A stretch of DNA of 64,000 bases from Vibrio ouci (GCF_004551525.1 NZ_SATR01000024.1:1-64000); one strand, 5' to 3'. Shown: positions 17,492 to 27,359, counted from the stretch's first letter. Notes: a model not told the origin generated them from the sequence alone. Program-made: numbers and translations.

Positions 17492-18523
17492 TTAAGATTC
17501 TTCTTTCTGCTCTAATTGCTTTTCAACAGCCTTTAGACGCTTATTCATCTCATCAATGCGATGAACGCGGGTTGCTGTTTTGCGCCACTCTTTGTTTGGC
17601 TGCAATGGAATACCAGAGGAGTACATACCTTTCTCTGAAATACCACGCATGACCATACCCATACCCGTGATGGTGACGCCATCAGTGATTTCGATATGAC
17701 CATTGATTACAGTGCCGCCACCGATAATACAGTATTTACCGATAGTAGTGCTGCCTGCGATAATCGTACCACCAGCTATAGCTGTACCATATCCGATGTG
17801 TACGTTGTGGGCGATCTGCAACTGGTTATCTAAGATGACGTTATCTTCGATCACCGTATCATCCAATGCGCCGCGGTCAATCGTGGTACATGCACCGATC
17901 TCAACACGGTTACCAATGCGTACACTGCCTAGCTGAGGAATTTTAACCCACTCACCTTTCTCGTTCGCATAACCAAAGCCGTCAGAACCAATCACTGTAT
18001 TGGCTTGAATCAGACAGTCAGAGCCGATCTGTACTTCGTGGTAAACACTAACATTTGACCAAAGCTTTGAGTTTGCGCCGATCTTGGCATTTTTACCAAC
18101 AAAACAGCCCGCACCAATTACCGCGTTATCACCCAGTTCAACACCAGATTCAATCACAGCGTTTGCACCAATCGAAACATCTTTACCAAGCTTCGCGTCT
18201 TCGGCAATAACAGCTGAAGGAGCAATAGTGCTCGCAGGTGCTGGAGTGCTATCTAACGCTTGGGTCACTTTCGCAAATGCTACATAAGGGTCAGCAACAA
18301 CCAGTACATTTCCACTGCACTGTTCACGCTGAGCCTCTTTGACCATCACTACAGTGGCCTGACATTGAGCTAAGTGCTTAGCATATTTAGGATTAGACAA
18401 GAAGGTTACATGCCCTTCTTGCGCTTTATCCATTGGCGCAACCATGGTGACAGTCGCTGCTGCATCACCATGTAGTTCGCCCCCGGTAATGGTTGCCAAT
18501 TCGGCTAAAGAAAGTACTGTCAT
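17492..18523 (-). CDS. lpxD: UDP-3-O-(3-hydroxyacyl)glucosamine N-acyltransferase
   Basis: LpxD adds the amide-linked hydroxyacyl chain in the third step of lipid A synthesis. The 343-residue protein has the N-terminal uridine-binding domain (LAELATITGGELHGDA) and a long run of hexapeptide repeats (IGANAVIESGVELGDNAVIG and so on). The catalytic histidine is in LQIAHNVHIGYG. A C-terminal helix (TRVHRIDEMNKRLKAVEKQL) forms the trimer tail. It begins 8 bases after the skp stop, in the conserved bamA-skp-lpxD order. Confidence 0.97.
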   Translation of the reverse strand: MTVLSLAELATITGGELHGDAAATVTMVAPMDKAQEGHVTFLSNPKYAKHLAQCQATVVMVKEAQREQCSGNVLVVADPYVAFAKVTQALDSTPAPASTIAPSAVIAEDAKLGKDVSIGANAVIESGVELGDNAVIGAGCFVGKNAKIGANSKLWSNVSVYHEVQIGSDCLIQANTVIGSDGFGYANEKGEWVKIPQLGSVRIGNRVEIGACTTIDRGALDDTVIEDNVILDNQLQIAHNVHIGYGTAIAGGTIIAGSTTIGKYCIIGGGTVINGHIEITDGVTITGMGMVMRGISEKGMYSSGIPLQPNKEWRKTATRVHRIDEMNKRLKAVEKQLEQKEES

Positions 18524-18531
18524 AGTTTTTA

Positions 18532-19041
18532 TTATTTAAGTGATTTGATTACTTTTTCTGAAATGTTGTACTCAGGCTTACCGTACTGCATCGTTTGAAT
18601 ATCAACAACGATGTCGTAGCCTTCTTTCTTGGCAACTTTCGCTACTGCGTCTTGAATCACTTTAAACAGTTTTTGCTTCTCTTGCGCTTCACGACGAGCC
18701 GATGCTTGCTCTAATGCTTGAGCCTTGATCTTGTATTTGCTGTCTAGCTGACCAATCTCAATACGCAGCTTCTCAATCTCATCTTGACCTAGCAGTTCAC
18801 CATCACGCTTTAGCTTTTCAATCTTTGTCTTAGCTTGCGCTTGGATTGCTTTTAGCTCATCCGCTTTATCTTTGAACTCTTCCTGCATCTTTTGCAGTAC
18901 AACTTCACGTTGAGGAAGCGCTTGGAATACTTGAGCCGTGTTGACATAGCCGATCTTTTGCGCCGCTTCAGCTGCATTAGCAAAGAAAGAAGACGTCATT
19001 ACAAGAAGGCTTAGACCAGCCGCTTTAATTGTTTTATTCAC
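18532..19041 (-). CDS. skp: Periplasmic chaperone Skp (OmpH)
   Basis: Skp is a trimeric periplasmic holdase that carries unfolded outer-membrane proteins to BamA. I start at the GTG at 19041, preceded by AGAGGAAAATAAA. This gives 169 residues with a signal peptide (MNKTIKAAGLSLLVMTSSFF then ANAAEA) and a mature part made mostly of long Lys/Glu/Gln-rich helices, the tentacles. It ends in the small beta domain (EGYDIVVDIQTMQYGKPEYN). A longer frame starting at 19131 reads into the bamA 3' end and lacks a ribosome-binding site. The gene starts 16 bases after bamA. Confidence 0.95.
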   Translation of the reverse strand: MNKTIKAAGLSLLVMTSSFFANAAEAAQKIGYVNTAQVFQALPQREVVLQKMQEEFKDKADELKAIQAQAKTKIEKLKRDGELLGQDEIEKLRIEIGQLDSKYKIKAQALEQASARREAQEKQKLFKVIQDAVAKVAKKEGYDIVVDIQTMQYGKPEYNISEKVIKSLK

Positions 19042-19057
19042 TTTATTTTCCTCTGTT

Positions 19058-21466
19058 TTAGAAGGTTCTGCCGATGGTGAAAGTGAAGAATTCTTCGTCA
19101 TCACCTTCATAACTTTCAATAGGTTTAGCAATAGAGAAGACTAGAGGCCCCATTGGTGACATCCATTGCAATGCTGCACCGTAAGATGCACGGATGTTCA
19201 TTGGGTCTGAGTAATCATCGTAGTAACGAGTATCAACACTTGGGTCATAAACGAATTCTGTATCCCAAACACTTGCCGCATCGACAAATACACTAGTACG
19301 AATTTGGTTACGAACTTCTTCCGAAGCAAATGGCGTTGGGACAATCAGTTCCAAACTCGCCAATGCAACTGCGTTACCACCTACCGAGTCGTCAGTCGCT
19401 GAAACACAGCTTGCGCTGTTACAAGTTGCTGGGTTGCCGTTAGTGGTATAAACCGCCTTTGGACCCGCACTGTTTGAGCCGAAACCACGTAGGGTCGTAA
19501 AACCACCCGCATAGTAGTTCTCGTAGAATGGGAACAAGTTATCGTTACCATCTGTTTGGCCATAACCGTTACCGTAACCTAAACGACCACGCATCAATAG
19601 CGTAAATTCGTGCTTTTTGGTGATTGGTACATACTGTCTAACGTCATACTGAACTTTAAAGTATTGAGCATCAGAACTTGGCACTGTCGCCTTAGCGAAA
19701 GCACGTTGGTAGTTACCAGCGGTAGGGAAATAACCACGGTTCAGGTTGTTCCGTGTCCATGATACGTTAACATCGAAGTCGTTTGTCAGGATATCGCCAT
19801 TCTCTTGGCCAATACTCTGGGCAAATAACTGAGCTTGGTCATAAGTCGGTACATTACCGATCTTGTTGTGTGTATAACCCACACCAAACTCAAAACGGTT
19901 AAGCTCATCAAATGGGAAACCCCAAGTTAAGCTCGCACCGTAACTTTCGTTGGTATAGTCAACAATACCCGCTTCCGACGCTTCAAACTCGTTGTAGAAG
20001 ATCTTACCGCCCATACTGACACCATCAAGGTTCCAGTAAGGGTCGCGGTAATCTAAGCTGATGTTCTTTTGGTAGTCGTTCATCATCGCGTTAATACCAA
20101 CGCGGTTACCGCTACCTACAAAGTTATCTTGCTGTAGACCAACTTGGAAACTCACACCTGATTCAGTACCGTAACCAATACCAAAGTTAACGCTGCCTGA
20201 GTTTGCCTCTTTCACGTTGTACACCAAGTCAACTTGGTCAGTACTGCCTGGTACACGTACCGTCTGCACGTCAACCGTTTCAAAGAAGCCTAAGCGGTTT
20301 AGGCGGCTTTTTCCTGTCTCAATCGATTTTGAGTTCAGCCAGCTACCTTCCATTTGACGCATTTCACGACGCAGAACTTCATCTTTGGTCGAGTTGTTAC
20401 CCACAAAGCGAATATCACGCACGTAAATACGTTGACCAGCTTCGACGTTAACAACTAGTGATACGGTCTGGTTCTCATCATCAAACTCTGGAATGGTACG
20501 AACTTGAGGGTATGCATAACCTGCTTCCCCAAGTAGACGCTTAACATTCTCTTCTAGTCCTGTAACCGCCGAGCCGTTATAGGTTTCACCACTTTCAAAT
20601 GGTACTAGGTTTTCGAATTCTGCTTCTTTACCGAGTAGCTCACCGCGGAACTTCACATCACTTACACTGTATGGCTGGCCTTCATTTAGACCAAGAGTGA
20701 TATAAACACCTTTTTTATCCGGTGAGATCGCCACTTGGGTAGAGTCGATCTGGAACTTAAGGTAACCACGATCTAGGTAGTATGACTTAAGTGCCTCGAT
20801 ATCACCCGCCAGTACCTGCTTCTGATACTTATCATCAGCAAGGAAGTTCCACCAAGCAACGTCGACATTAAGATCGAAACGGCTCAGTAGCTCTTCATCT
20901 GTGTATTGCGTATTACCAATGAAGTTAATCTGCTTAATCTTGGCAGACACGCCTTCAGTAAAGACAAACTTCAGGTCAGAACGGTTACGAGGTAAAGGTG
21001 TAACGACCGCTTTTACGCCAGCGTTGTACTTACCCACGCTGTAGTAGAAGTCTTCTAAGCCTTTTTCAATGGTTGAAAGCGTTGTGCGATCAAGCGCTTC
21101 GCCAACACGGATGCCTGACGCATCCAAGTTCTGCTGAAGTTGTTCTTCTTTGATCGCTTTGTTACCTGAGAATGAGATGCTCGCTATCGTTGGACGTTCT
21201 TTAACTTGAACAACCAACACATCGTTATCACGCAGCACTTTGATGTCTTCAAAGTTACCGGTGGCGTATAGCGCGCGTATTGTCTCAGACACGTCTTGAT
21301 TATCGACTGTATCGCCAACTCGTACTGGCATCTTCAGCAATGCCGCACCCAGTGCAACTCGCTGAAGGCCTTCAATTCTAATATCTTGAACTACGAAGTT
21401 CTCGGCACCGTTTGCACTGACACTGGTCGCCAACAAAGTTGCAAACAGAATATTTTTCATCGCCAT
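19058..21466 (-). CDS. bamA: Outer membrane protein assembly factor BamA
   Basis: BamA is the essential insertase of the BAM complex. The 802-residue precursor has a signal peptide (MKNILFATLLATSVSANGAE), five POTRA domains beginning with FVVQDIRIEGLQRV, and a 16-strand Omp85 barrel. The L6 motif is LRGFGSNSAGP, where E. coli has VRGF. The barrel ends in FTFTIGRTF, with the terminal phenylalanine typical of outer-membrane barrels. A cysteine pair (ATCNSASC) in an extracellular loop could form a small disulfide. ATG at 21466 and 21460 are both possible. It lies between rseP and skp, as in E. coli. Confidence 0.98.
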   Translation of the reverse strand: MAMKNILFATLLATSVSANGAENFVVQDIRIEGLQRVALGAALLKMPVRVGDTVDNQDVSETIRALYATGNFEDIKVLRDNDVLVVQVKERPTIASISFSGNKAIKEEQLQQNLDASGIRVGEALDRTTLSTIEKGLEDFYYSVGKYNAGVKAVVTPLPRNRSDLKFVFTEGVSAKIKQINFIGNTQYTDEELLSRFDLNVDVAWWNFLADDKYQKQVLAGDIEALKSYYLDRGYLKFQIDSTQVAISPDKKGVYITLGLNEGQPYSVSDVKFRGELLGKEAEFENLVPFESGETYNGSAVTGLEENVKRLLGEAGYAYPQVRTIPEFDDENQTVSLVVNVEAGQRIYVRDIRFVGNNSTKDEVLRREMRQMEGSWLNSKSIETGKSRLNRLGFFETVDVQTVRVPGSTDQVDLVYNVKEANSGSVNFGIGYGTESGVSFQVGLQQDNFVGSGNRVGINAMMNDYQKNISLDYRDPYWNLDGVSMGGKIFYNEFEASEAGIVDYTNESYGASLTWGFPFDELNRFEFGVGYTHNKIGNVPTYDQAQLFAQSIGQENGDILTNDFDVNVSWTRNNLNRGYFPTAGNYQRAFAKATVPSSDAQYFKVQYDVRQYVPITKKHEFTLLMRGRLGYGNGYGQTDGNDNLFPFYENYYAGGFTTLRGFGSNSAGPKAVYTTNGNPATCNSASCVSATDDSVGGNAVALASLELIVPTPFASEEVRNQIRTSVFVDAASVWDTEFVYDPSVDTRYYDDYSDPMNIRASYGAALQWMSPMGPLVFSIAKPIESYEGDDEEFFTFTIGRTF

Positions 21467-21504
21467 ATTTGTTTTTGTTATTCCTTAATTCAACCTTTGC
21501 TCAA

Positions 21505-22863
21505 TTACAAACGAGCAAAATCATTGAAAATTGCCACTGCCATAAGAGAGAAGATAATTGCACCGCCAACGCGGTAACCCATTTCCTGAATTTTTTCAGG
21601 TACAGGGCGTCTTATTACAGCCTCAATAGCAAAAAACAATAAATGTCCGCCATCTAACATAGGTAGCGGTACAAGGTTAATAATCCCTAAGTTCACACTG
21701 ATTAATGCAAGGAAACCTAAAAAGTAGACTAAGCCATAATCGGCAGTCATACCGGCCCCTTTTGCGATCGAAATAGGTCCACTTAAGTTATTCAATCCAA
21801 CATCACCAACAATCAGCTTTTTGAGCATACTGATTGTCAGACTGATTACCTGACCTGTTTTCTCAACCGCCTTACCGACTGAATCAATTACACCAAATTG
21901 TAAGTCGAAGCGATAATTTTCTGGCCATTCTGCGACTTCAGGAGCGATTCCAGCAAAACCAATCACTCGCTTGTCTGCAAGTTCACGGCTATCAGGAATC
22001 ATAGTTAAACTAACGTTTTCTCCATTTCGCTCAATTTGAAACTCAATCGGTGTATTTGGATGTTGTTGAATCGCTTCAACAACTTGCTTCCATTCACTGA
22101 TTTTTTGGCCATCAAGGGAAACAAGTAAATCGCCAACCTCAAGTCCAGCTTTTGCACCCGCGCCGTCTTCTGACACTGCAGTCAGACGAGGTGTAACAGC
22201 AGGCGTAAATGGAACAAAACCGAGCGCTGACATTGCAGACTCTTTCTCTGGGTCAAAGTTCCACTCAGTTAAATCAAAGTACTTAACTTGCTCTGCACCA
22301 ATACCATCAGCAGGAGCAACGGTCATGGTTAACTGGCGATCGCCGATATGAGCGATAAGGCCCATATTAACCGATTCCCAATCCGCAGTTTTGACGCCGG
22401 AAACTGATTTTAGTTCCATTCCAGGTTCTAAACCTGCGTCAGCAGCAATCGAATAAGGGGTAACTTCACCAACGACAGGCTTAACAGCAGGAACGCCAAT
22501 GAGAAAAACGAGCCAGTAAGCAAAGATTGCAAAGAAGAAGTTAAAAGCAGGCCCAGCAGCAACAATCGCCGTTCGCTTCCACAGAGGTTTGCGATCAAAT
22601 GCGAACTCTTGTTCACCTTCTGCAAGGTCATCAACACGCCCATCGAGCATTTTGACATAACCGCCGAGTGGAATAACGGAAACACTGTACTCTGTGCCAT
22701 CCTTACCCACTTTGCTCCAAATGGATTTACCAAAGCCAATTGAAAACTTTTCGACCTTGACACCGCAACGTCGCGCCACCCAAAAGTGGCCAAACTCGTG
22801 AACCGCTACCAGGATTCCTAGCGCAATTATAAAGGAAGCAAAGTTCCACAAAATACCTGTCAT
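21505..22863 (-). CDS. rseP: Site-2 intramembrane metalloprotease RseP
   Basis: RseP cuts the anti-sigma-E factor RseA inside the membrane after DegS, releasing sigma E, and also clears leftover signal peptides. The 452-residue protein has the zinc motif HEFGH in the first transmembrane segment (residues 21-25) and two periplasmic PDZ domains. The third zinc ligand lies in LPMLDGGHLLFFAIEAV, followed by the last transmembrane helix. Its start overlaps the dxr stop by 4 bases (ATGA), so the two are translationally coupled. Placement upstream of bamA fits its envelope-stress role. Confidence 0.97.
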   Translation of the reverse strand: MTGILWNFASFIIALGILVAVHEFGHFWVARRCGVKVEKFSIGFGKSIWSKVGKDGTEYSVSVIPLGGYVKMLDGRVDDLAEGEQEFAFDRKPLWKRTAIVAAGPAFNFFFAIFAYWLVFLIGVPAVKPVVGEVTPYSIAADAGLEPGMELKSVSGVKTADWESVNMGLIAHIGDRQLTMTVAPADGIGAEQVKYFDLTEWNFDPEKESAMSALGFVPFTPAVTPRLTAVSEDGAGAKAGLEVGDLLVSLDGQKISEWKQVVEAIQQHPNTPIEFQIERNGENVSLTMIPDSRELADKRVIGFAGIAPEVAEWPENYRFDLQFGVIDSVGKAVEKTGQVISLTISMLKKLIVGDVGLNNLSGPISIAKGAGMTADYGLVYFLGFLALISVNLGIINLVPLPMLDGGHLLFFAIEAVIRRPVPEKIQEMGYRVGGAIIFSLMAVAIFNDFARL

Positions 22864-24068
22864 CGCTTAAGCCCACTTACGATAGTTACCGCTAATTCTC
22901 TTGCTATTCTATCGAGCTCTAAAATGCTTTCCAAGTCACTGCATTGCGACGAGCTGTAAGAACCAATGATATTGCTCGCGACTTGCTCATTCACCTTAGC
23001 GATATCGGTAAAGCGAAGCTGCTTATTTAAGAACGCATCGACGGCAATTTCGTTAGCCGCATTCAGCGCAGTTGTCGCATGCTGACCTGAGTAACACGCC
23101 TCAATTGCCAGCTTTAAGCATGGATAACGATTAAAGTCTGGTTCTAGGAAGGTAAGTTCTCCTACCTTGGTAAAATCAAGTGCAGGTACACCAGCAGTAA
23201 TTCGCTCTGGATACGAAAGTGTCAGTGCAATAGGCGTAGCCATATCAGGCTCCCCCATCTGCGCCAACACGGAACCATCTTTGTACTGAACCATAGAGTG
23301 AATGACAGACTGTGGGTGAATCACCACCTTTAGCTGTTCACGCTGAGTATTGAACAGCCATTTAGCCTCAATATACTCAAGGCCTTTGTTCATCATGGTT
23401 GCGGAGTCTACGGAGATCTTCGGTCCCATCGACCAGTTAGGGTGAGCTATTGCTTGCTCTGGCGTCACATCATCAAGTGAACTGATATCGCTATAACGGA
23501 ACGGACCACCTGATCCGGTTAGCAAGATATGAGAAATACCGTGGTTATCAAGTTGGTAATGGCCTAAGTTGGTTTGAATATCGCTAGGTAAACACTGGAA
23601 AATAGCATTATGTTCGCTATCAACAGGCAGCAATTCTGCTCCATGCTTGTTCACCGCATCGATAAACAGCTGGCCAGACATCACTAACGCCTCTTTGTTC
23701 GCCAAGAGCACGCGTTTACCCGCTTTGACGGCCGCCATTGTCGGTAACAAACCTGCAGCGCCAACGATCGCTGCCATAACGGTGTCGACTTCATCCATCG
23801 ATGAGACTTCACACATCGCATCGACACCCGACAGCACTTGAGTGGCAATTTTAAGTTCAGAGAGTTGAAGCTTGAGTTGTTTAGCTGCGTTGTCATCAGC
23901 CATAACAGCAAACTTAGGCTGCCATTTCTGACACAGTTCTCGCATTTTCGCTACGTTTTGCCCTGCGGCTAACGCAACCACTGAAAACTTCTCAGGATTT
24001 TGTTCAAGAACTTTAAACGTGCTTGCTCCAATTGAGCCTGTCGCACCTAGAATCGTTAACTTACGCAT
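22860..24068 (-). CDS. dxr: 1-deoxy-D-xylulose-5-phosphate reductoisomerase
   Basis: Dxr (IspC) converts DXP to 2-C-methyl-D-erythritol 4-phosphate, the committed step of the MEP isoprenoid pathway. The 402-residue protein starts with the NADPH-binding loop LTILGATGSIGAST. The metal and substrate site is LLPVDSEHNAIFQCL, then LTGSGGPFR, the flap-region histidine in AHPNWSMGPKISVDSATMMN and NKGLEYIEA. All are canonical. It supplies the precursors for the adjacent uppS and overlaps rseP by 4 bases. Confidence 0.97.
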   Translation of the reverse strand: MRKLTILGATGSIGASTFKVLEQNPEKFSVVALAAGQNVAKMRELCQKWQPKFAVMADDNAAKQLKLQLSELKIATQVLSGVDAMCEVSSMDEVDTVMAAIVGAAGLLPTMAAVKAGKRVLLANKEALVMSGQLFIDAVNKHGAELLPVDSEHNAIFQCLPSDIQTNLGHYQLDNHGISHILLTGSGGPFRYSDISSLDDVTPEQAIAHPNWSMGPKISVDSATMMNKGLEYIEAKWLFNTQREQLKVVIHPQSVIHSMVQYKDGSVLAQMGEPDMATPIALTLSYPERITAGVPALDFTKVGELTFLEPDFNRYPCLKLAIEACYSGQHATTALNAANEIAVDAFLNKQLRFTDIAKVNEQVASNIIGSYSSSQCSDLESILELDRIARELAVTIVSGLKR

Positions 24069-24110
24069 AGCGAGAAACCAAAATATGGTAAGGGCAAGCC
24101 GAAGCTTGCC

Positions 24111-24953
24111 TTAAAATATGAAGTATAGGAAAGCAAAAACAGGAAATGCCGCTGTTAGGCTATCAATGCGGTCTAATACACCGCCATGACCAGGAATGAT
24201 GTTACTGCTGTCCTTAATGCCAGAGACACGTTTAAACATGCTTTCAACTAAATCGCCCAGTACTGAAATCACCACAGTCACTAGCGTAATCGCTACCATA
24301 GCAAACGTACTATCGAACTGGAGATTAAACCATTGCGCGGTTCCCCAGCCGACCAAAATTGCGGTAATAATGCCGCCAACAAGGCCTTCAATCGTCTTAT
24401 TCGGGCTTACATGGGGCGCCATTTTATGTTTGCCAAAACTCTTACCCGCAAAATAGGCGCCACTGTCCGCAGCCCAAACAATAAAGCAGACGTACAGAAC
24501 TAATTTAGCGCCATGGTATGGGTCGACATCCACCCCTTCCGCACGAAGCAGTAATACACTCCAGAAGAATGGCAATAAAGTGAGTATGCCAAAGCTATGG
24601 CGTAAAATATTAGAGTTCTGCCAGAATGAGGAAGATTTCGGGTAAGTAATGGCTAAAGCGCTAGCCGCCAACCACCAAACAAAGCCCACCGCCAACATAG
24701 CGTAATGTGCATCGGAAATGAGATTCAGACTTAAACTGTCAAATGGAATAAAAATCAGGCTCGCAGCACTGACAGCCACCGTCGGAATCAATGCCATTGT
24801 ACGTGACTTAGCATCAACGAATTGTGTCCACTCCCAATAACCAATTAGGGTAACAGCAGCAATAGCTGCCATAAACAGTGGTAGTGAAAGTTCAAATATC
24901 CCTAGAATCACCAAAGGAGCAAGGATAAGTGCGGTTATAATTCTTTGTTTCAA
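24111..24953 (-). CDS. cdsA: Phosphatidate cytidylyltransferase (CDP-diacylglycerol synthase)
   Basis: CdsA makes CDP-diacylglycerol from phosphatidate and CTP, the branch point for all membrane phospholipids. The 280-residue protein has about eight transmembrane helices and the CDS signature FKRVSGIKDSSNIIPGHGG followed by VLDRIDSL, which holds the catalytic residues. AADSGAYFAGKSFGKHKMAP precedes it. It begins 11 bases after uppS in the leftward operon. Confidence 0.96.
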   Translation of the reverse strand: MKQRIITALILAPLVILGIFELSLPLFMAAIAAVTLIGYWEWTQFVDAKSRTMALIPTVAVSAASLIFIPFDSLSLNLISDAHYAMLAVGFVWWLAASALAITYPKSSSFWQNSNILRHSFGILTLLPFFWSVLLLRAEGVDVDPYHGAKLVLYVCFIVWAADSGAYFAGKSFGKHKMAPHVSPNKTIEGLVGGIITAILVGWGTAQWFNLQFDSTFAMVAITLVTVVISVLGDLVESMFKRVSGIKDSSNIIPGHGGVLDRIDSLTAAFPVFAFLYFIF

Positions 24954-24964
24954 ACTTGGATCCT

Positions 24965-25720
24965 TTATTCGCTGTCCATTAGCGCTTTGATTTGCTCACC
25001 TGTACAACCAAAACGACGTTCGCGGTTTACAAACCAAGTCACAGCTTCAATCAAGCTATTTTCGTCAAACTCTGGCCAATAAACGGGAGTAAAATACAGC
25101 TCCGCATAGGCCATCTGCCACAACATAAAGTTGCTAATACGGCATTCCCCACTGGTTCGAATCATCAAATCAACTTCAGGTAAATCTGCCATGGTAAGGT
25201 GCTCAGTCATCAGCTCTTCGCTGATATCTTCCGCCTTCAATTCACCATTGGCAACCTTAGCTGAAATTGCTTTTGTCGCCTGCATAATGTCCCACTTGCC
25301 GCCGTAGTTAGCCGCAATATTAATAACCATGCCGGTATTGGATTCCGTCAAAGCCTCAGCTTGAGCGATCTTCTTTTGCAAGCGTTCGTTAAAACGAGAC
25401 GTATCGCCGATCACACGTAGACGTAAGTTATTCTTATGGAGTTTTTTCACTTCTGTTGAAAGAACTGTAATAAACAGCTCCATCAATACTCCGACTTCTT
25501 CTTCAGGACGACGCCAGTTTTCACTACTAAACGCAAATAGAGTGATAGCCTTGATGCCTAGTTTTGCTGAAGTTGAAATTGCTTTACGTACCGCAGCAAC
25601 ACCATTTTTATGACCAAATACACGAGGTTTACCTTGTGCCTTAGCCCAGCGGCCATTGCCATCCATAATGATTGCGATATGTTTTGGGAGTAAATCAGGA
25701 GAGAGTTGTGAGTTATGCAT
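24965..25720 (-). CDS. uppS: Undecaprenyl diphosphate synthase
   Basis: UppS is a cis-prenyltransferase that condenses eight isopentenyl units onto farnesyl diphosphate, making the C55 carrier for peptidoglycan and O-antigen. The 251-residue protein has HIAIIMDGNGRWAKAQG with the catalytic aspartate, the FAFSSENWRRP loop and NIAANYGGKWDI. The C-terminal DLMIRTSGECRISNFMLWQ supplies the pyrophosphate-binding arginines. E. coli has GEQRISNFLLWQ at this site. It uses isoprenoid precursors made by dxr nearby. Confidence 0.97.
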   Translation of the reverse strand: MHNSQLSPDLLPKHIAIIMDGNGRWAKAQGKPRVFGHKNGVAAVRKAISTSAKLGIKAITLFAFSSENWRRPEEEVGVLMELFITVLSTEVKKLHKNNLRLRVIGDTSRFNERLQKKIAQAEALTESNTGMVINIAANYGGKWDIMQATKAISAKVANGELKAEDISEELMTEHLTMADLPEVDLMIRTSGECRISNFMLWQMAYAELYFTPVYWPEFDENSLIEAVTWFVNRERRFGCTGEQIKALMDSE

Positions 25721-25762
25721 AAAACATTGATAGATAATCAGCAGGAGAGAGAGAGATTAGCA

Positions 25763-25791
25763 TAAAAAAACGCTGTGCTGCGAGCACAGCG
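25763..25791 (-). terminator. Intrinsic terminator of frr
   Basis: A perfect 9-bp stem CGCTGTGCT/AGCACAGCG with a 3-base loop is followed on the minus strand by seven U residues. It lies 28 bases past the frr stop. Confidence 0.92.
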
Positions 25792-25818
25792 CTATTTATA
25801 TAGAAAGTTTATGGAGAA

Positions 25819-26376
25819 TTAGACTTCCATCAACTCTTTTTCTTTCGCTGCTAACACTTCGTCTACCTGCTTAACTGCAGCGTCTGTTAGCTTTTGAATC
25901 TCGTCTTGACCTTTACGATCTTCATCTTCAGAGATTTCTTTGTCTTTTAGTAGTGCTTTCAGTTCACCGTTAGCATCACGACGGATGTTACGGATAGCAA
26001 CACGGCCACCTTCAGCTTCACCACGTACAATCTTAACTAGGTCTTTACGACGCTCTTCCGTTAGCGGTGGAAGTGGAACGCGAATGATAGTACCAGCAGA
26101 CATTGGGTTTAGACCAAGGTCAGACATCATGATTGCTTTTTCAACTTTTTGCGTAAGCTCTTTGTCGAATACTGTGATTGCTAGTGTACGTGCATCTTCA
26201 GCTACCACGTTTGCTACTTGGTTTAGAGGCGTTGGAGCGCCGTAGTACTCAACAGAGATACCAGATAGTAGGCTTGGGTGCGCACGACCTGTACGAACTT
26301 TAGAAAGGTTGTTCTTTAGCGCTTCTACGCTTTTTTCCATGCGCTCTTGAGCGTCTTGTTTGATTTCGTTAATCAC
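25819..26376 (-). CDS. frr: Ribosome recycling factor
   Basis: RRF splits the post-termination ribosome together with EF-G. The 185-residue protein has the standard length and layout: an N-terminal helix (MINEIKQDAQERMEKSVEAL), KVRTGRAHPSLL, the beta domain VEYYGAPTPLNQVANV and the C-terminal helices with PLPPLTEERRKDLVKI. It is the fourth gene of the conserved rpsB-tsf-pyrH-frr cluster. A terminator follows it, so uppS-cdsA-dxr probably has its own promoter. Confidence 0.98.
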   Translation of the reverse strand: MINEIKQDAQERMEKSVEALKNNLSKVRTGRAHPSLLSGISVEYYGAPTPLNQVANVVAEDARTLAITVFDKELTQKVEKAIMMSDLGLNPMSAGTIIRVPLPPLTEERRKDLVKIVRGEAEGGRVAIRNIRRDANGELKALLKDKEISEDEDRKGQDEIQKLTDAAVKQVDEVLAAKEKELMEV

Positions 26377-26439
26377 AATATCACCTTAATGTGTAATTCT
26401 TTCTCGAAGAAAGCCTATGCGGAGTCTTCAAAAGGCAAT

Positions 26440-26469
26440 ACCGTAGCATAAATCAATTTACGCTACGGT
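26440..26469 (-). terminator. Weak terminator-like hairpin between pyrH and frr
   Basis: A 14-bp stem, ACCGTAGCATAAAT/ATTTACGCTACGGT, has one position that pairs as G-U only in minus-strand RNA, and a 2-base loop. No U-run follows, so it may be a processing or 3'-stabilising stem rather than a stop. Confidence 0.5.
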
Positions 26470-26477
26470 GATTGGAG

Positions 26478-27209
26478 TTACTCTGCGTCGCTGATTAGCG
26501 TGCCTTCTGCTTCACCCATTACCACGCGACGAAGTGCGCCTGGCTTATTCATATTGAATACGCGGATTGGCATTTTGTGGTCACGAGCCAATGTAAATGC
26601 TGCCAAATCCATCACTTTTAGCTCTTTTTCAAGAACTGCACTGAATGAAAGGCTATCATACAGCTCTGCGTCAGGGTTTGCTACCGGGTCAGCCGTAAAT
26701 ACGCCATCTACTTTTGTCGCTTTTAGAACTACGTCAGCTTCAATTTCAATACCGCGCAAACATGCAGCAGAATCTGTCGTAAAGAACGGGTTACCAGTAC
26801 CTGCAGAGAAAATTACCACACGGCCTTGGCGAAGTTCACGGATAGCGTCAGCCCAGTTGTAATCGTCACACACACCTTTAAGAGGAATTGCTGACATTAC
26901 GCGAGCGTTCACGTATGCACGATGAAGAGCATCACGCATTGCTAGGCCGTTCATTACTGTTGCTAGCATACCCATGTGGTCACCAACAACACGGTTCATA
27001 CCAGCTTCCGCTAGGCCTGCACCGCGGAATAGGTTACCACCACCGATAACCACACCTACTTGAACACCAAGTTCAACCAACTCTTTTACTTCTTGTGCCA
27101 TGCGATCAAGAACCGCAGGATCAATGCCGAAACCATCTTCGCCTTGAAGAGCTTCACCACTCAGTTTTAACAGAATACGTTGATACGCTGGTTTAGGGTT
27201 CGTAGTCAT
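26478..27209 (-). CDS. pyrH: Uridylate kinase
   Basis: PyrH is the hexameric bacterial UMP kinase, allosterically activated by GTP and inhibited by UTP. The 243-residue protein belongs to the amino-acid-kinase fold: RILLKLSGEALQG, GVVIGGGNLFRGAGLAEAGM, NRVVGDHMGMLATVMN, IFSAGTGNPFFTTDSAA, and KATKVDGVFTADP. Length is standard. It lies between tsf and frr, as expected, with a terminator on each side. Confidence 0.97.
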   Translation of the reverse strand: MTTNPKPAYQRILLKLSGEALQGEDGFGIDPAVLDRMAQEVKELVELGVQVGVVIGGGNLFRGAGLAEAGMNRVVGDHMGMLATVMNGLAMRDALHRAYVNARVMSAIPLKGVCDDYNWADAIRELRQGRVVIFSAGTGNPFFTTDSAACLRGIEIEADVVLKATKVDGVFTADPVANPDAELYDSLSFSAVLEKELKVMDLAAFTLARDHKMPIRVFNMNKPGALRRVVMGEAEGTLISDAE

Positions 27210-27305
27210 GGAGTTTACCTTCCAAAAGAGAGTTGTTGATTAACAGTCATGGATGAAGACTTTATGAGTCTGCATTCATCACAGTTAAACGATTACTCGT
27301 TAGTC

Positions 27306-27335
27306 GTAAAAAGACCGCAGCCTTGGCTACGGTCT
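27306..27335 (-). terminator. Intrinsic terminator of tsf
   Basis: An 11-bp stem AGACCGCAGCC/GGCTACGGTCT (one G-U pair in minus RNA) is followed by a U-tract, 24 bases past the tsf stop. Confidence 0.88.
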
Positions 27336-27359
27336 AAATAGTATGCGAGTCTCTAAGGA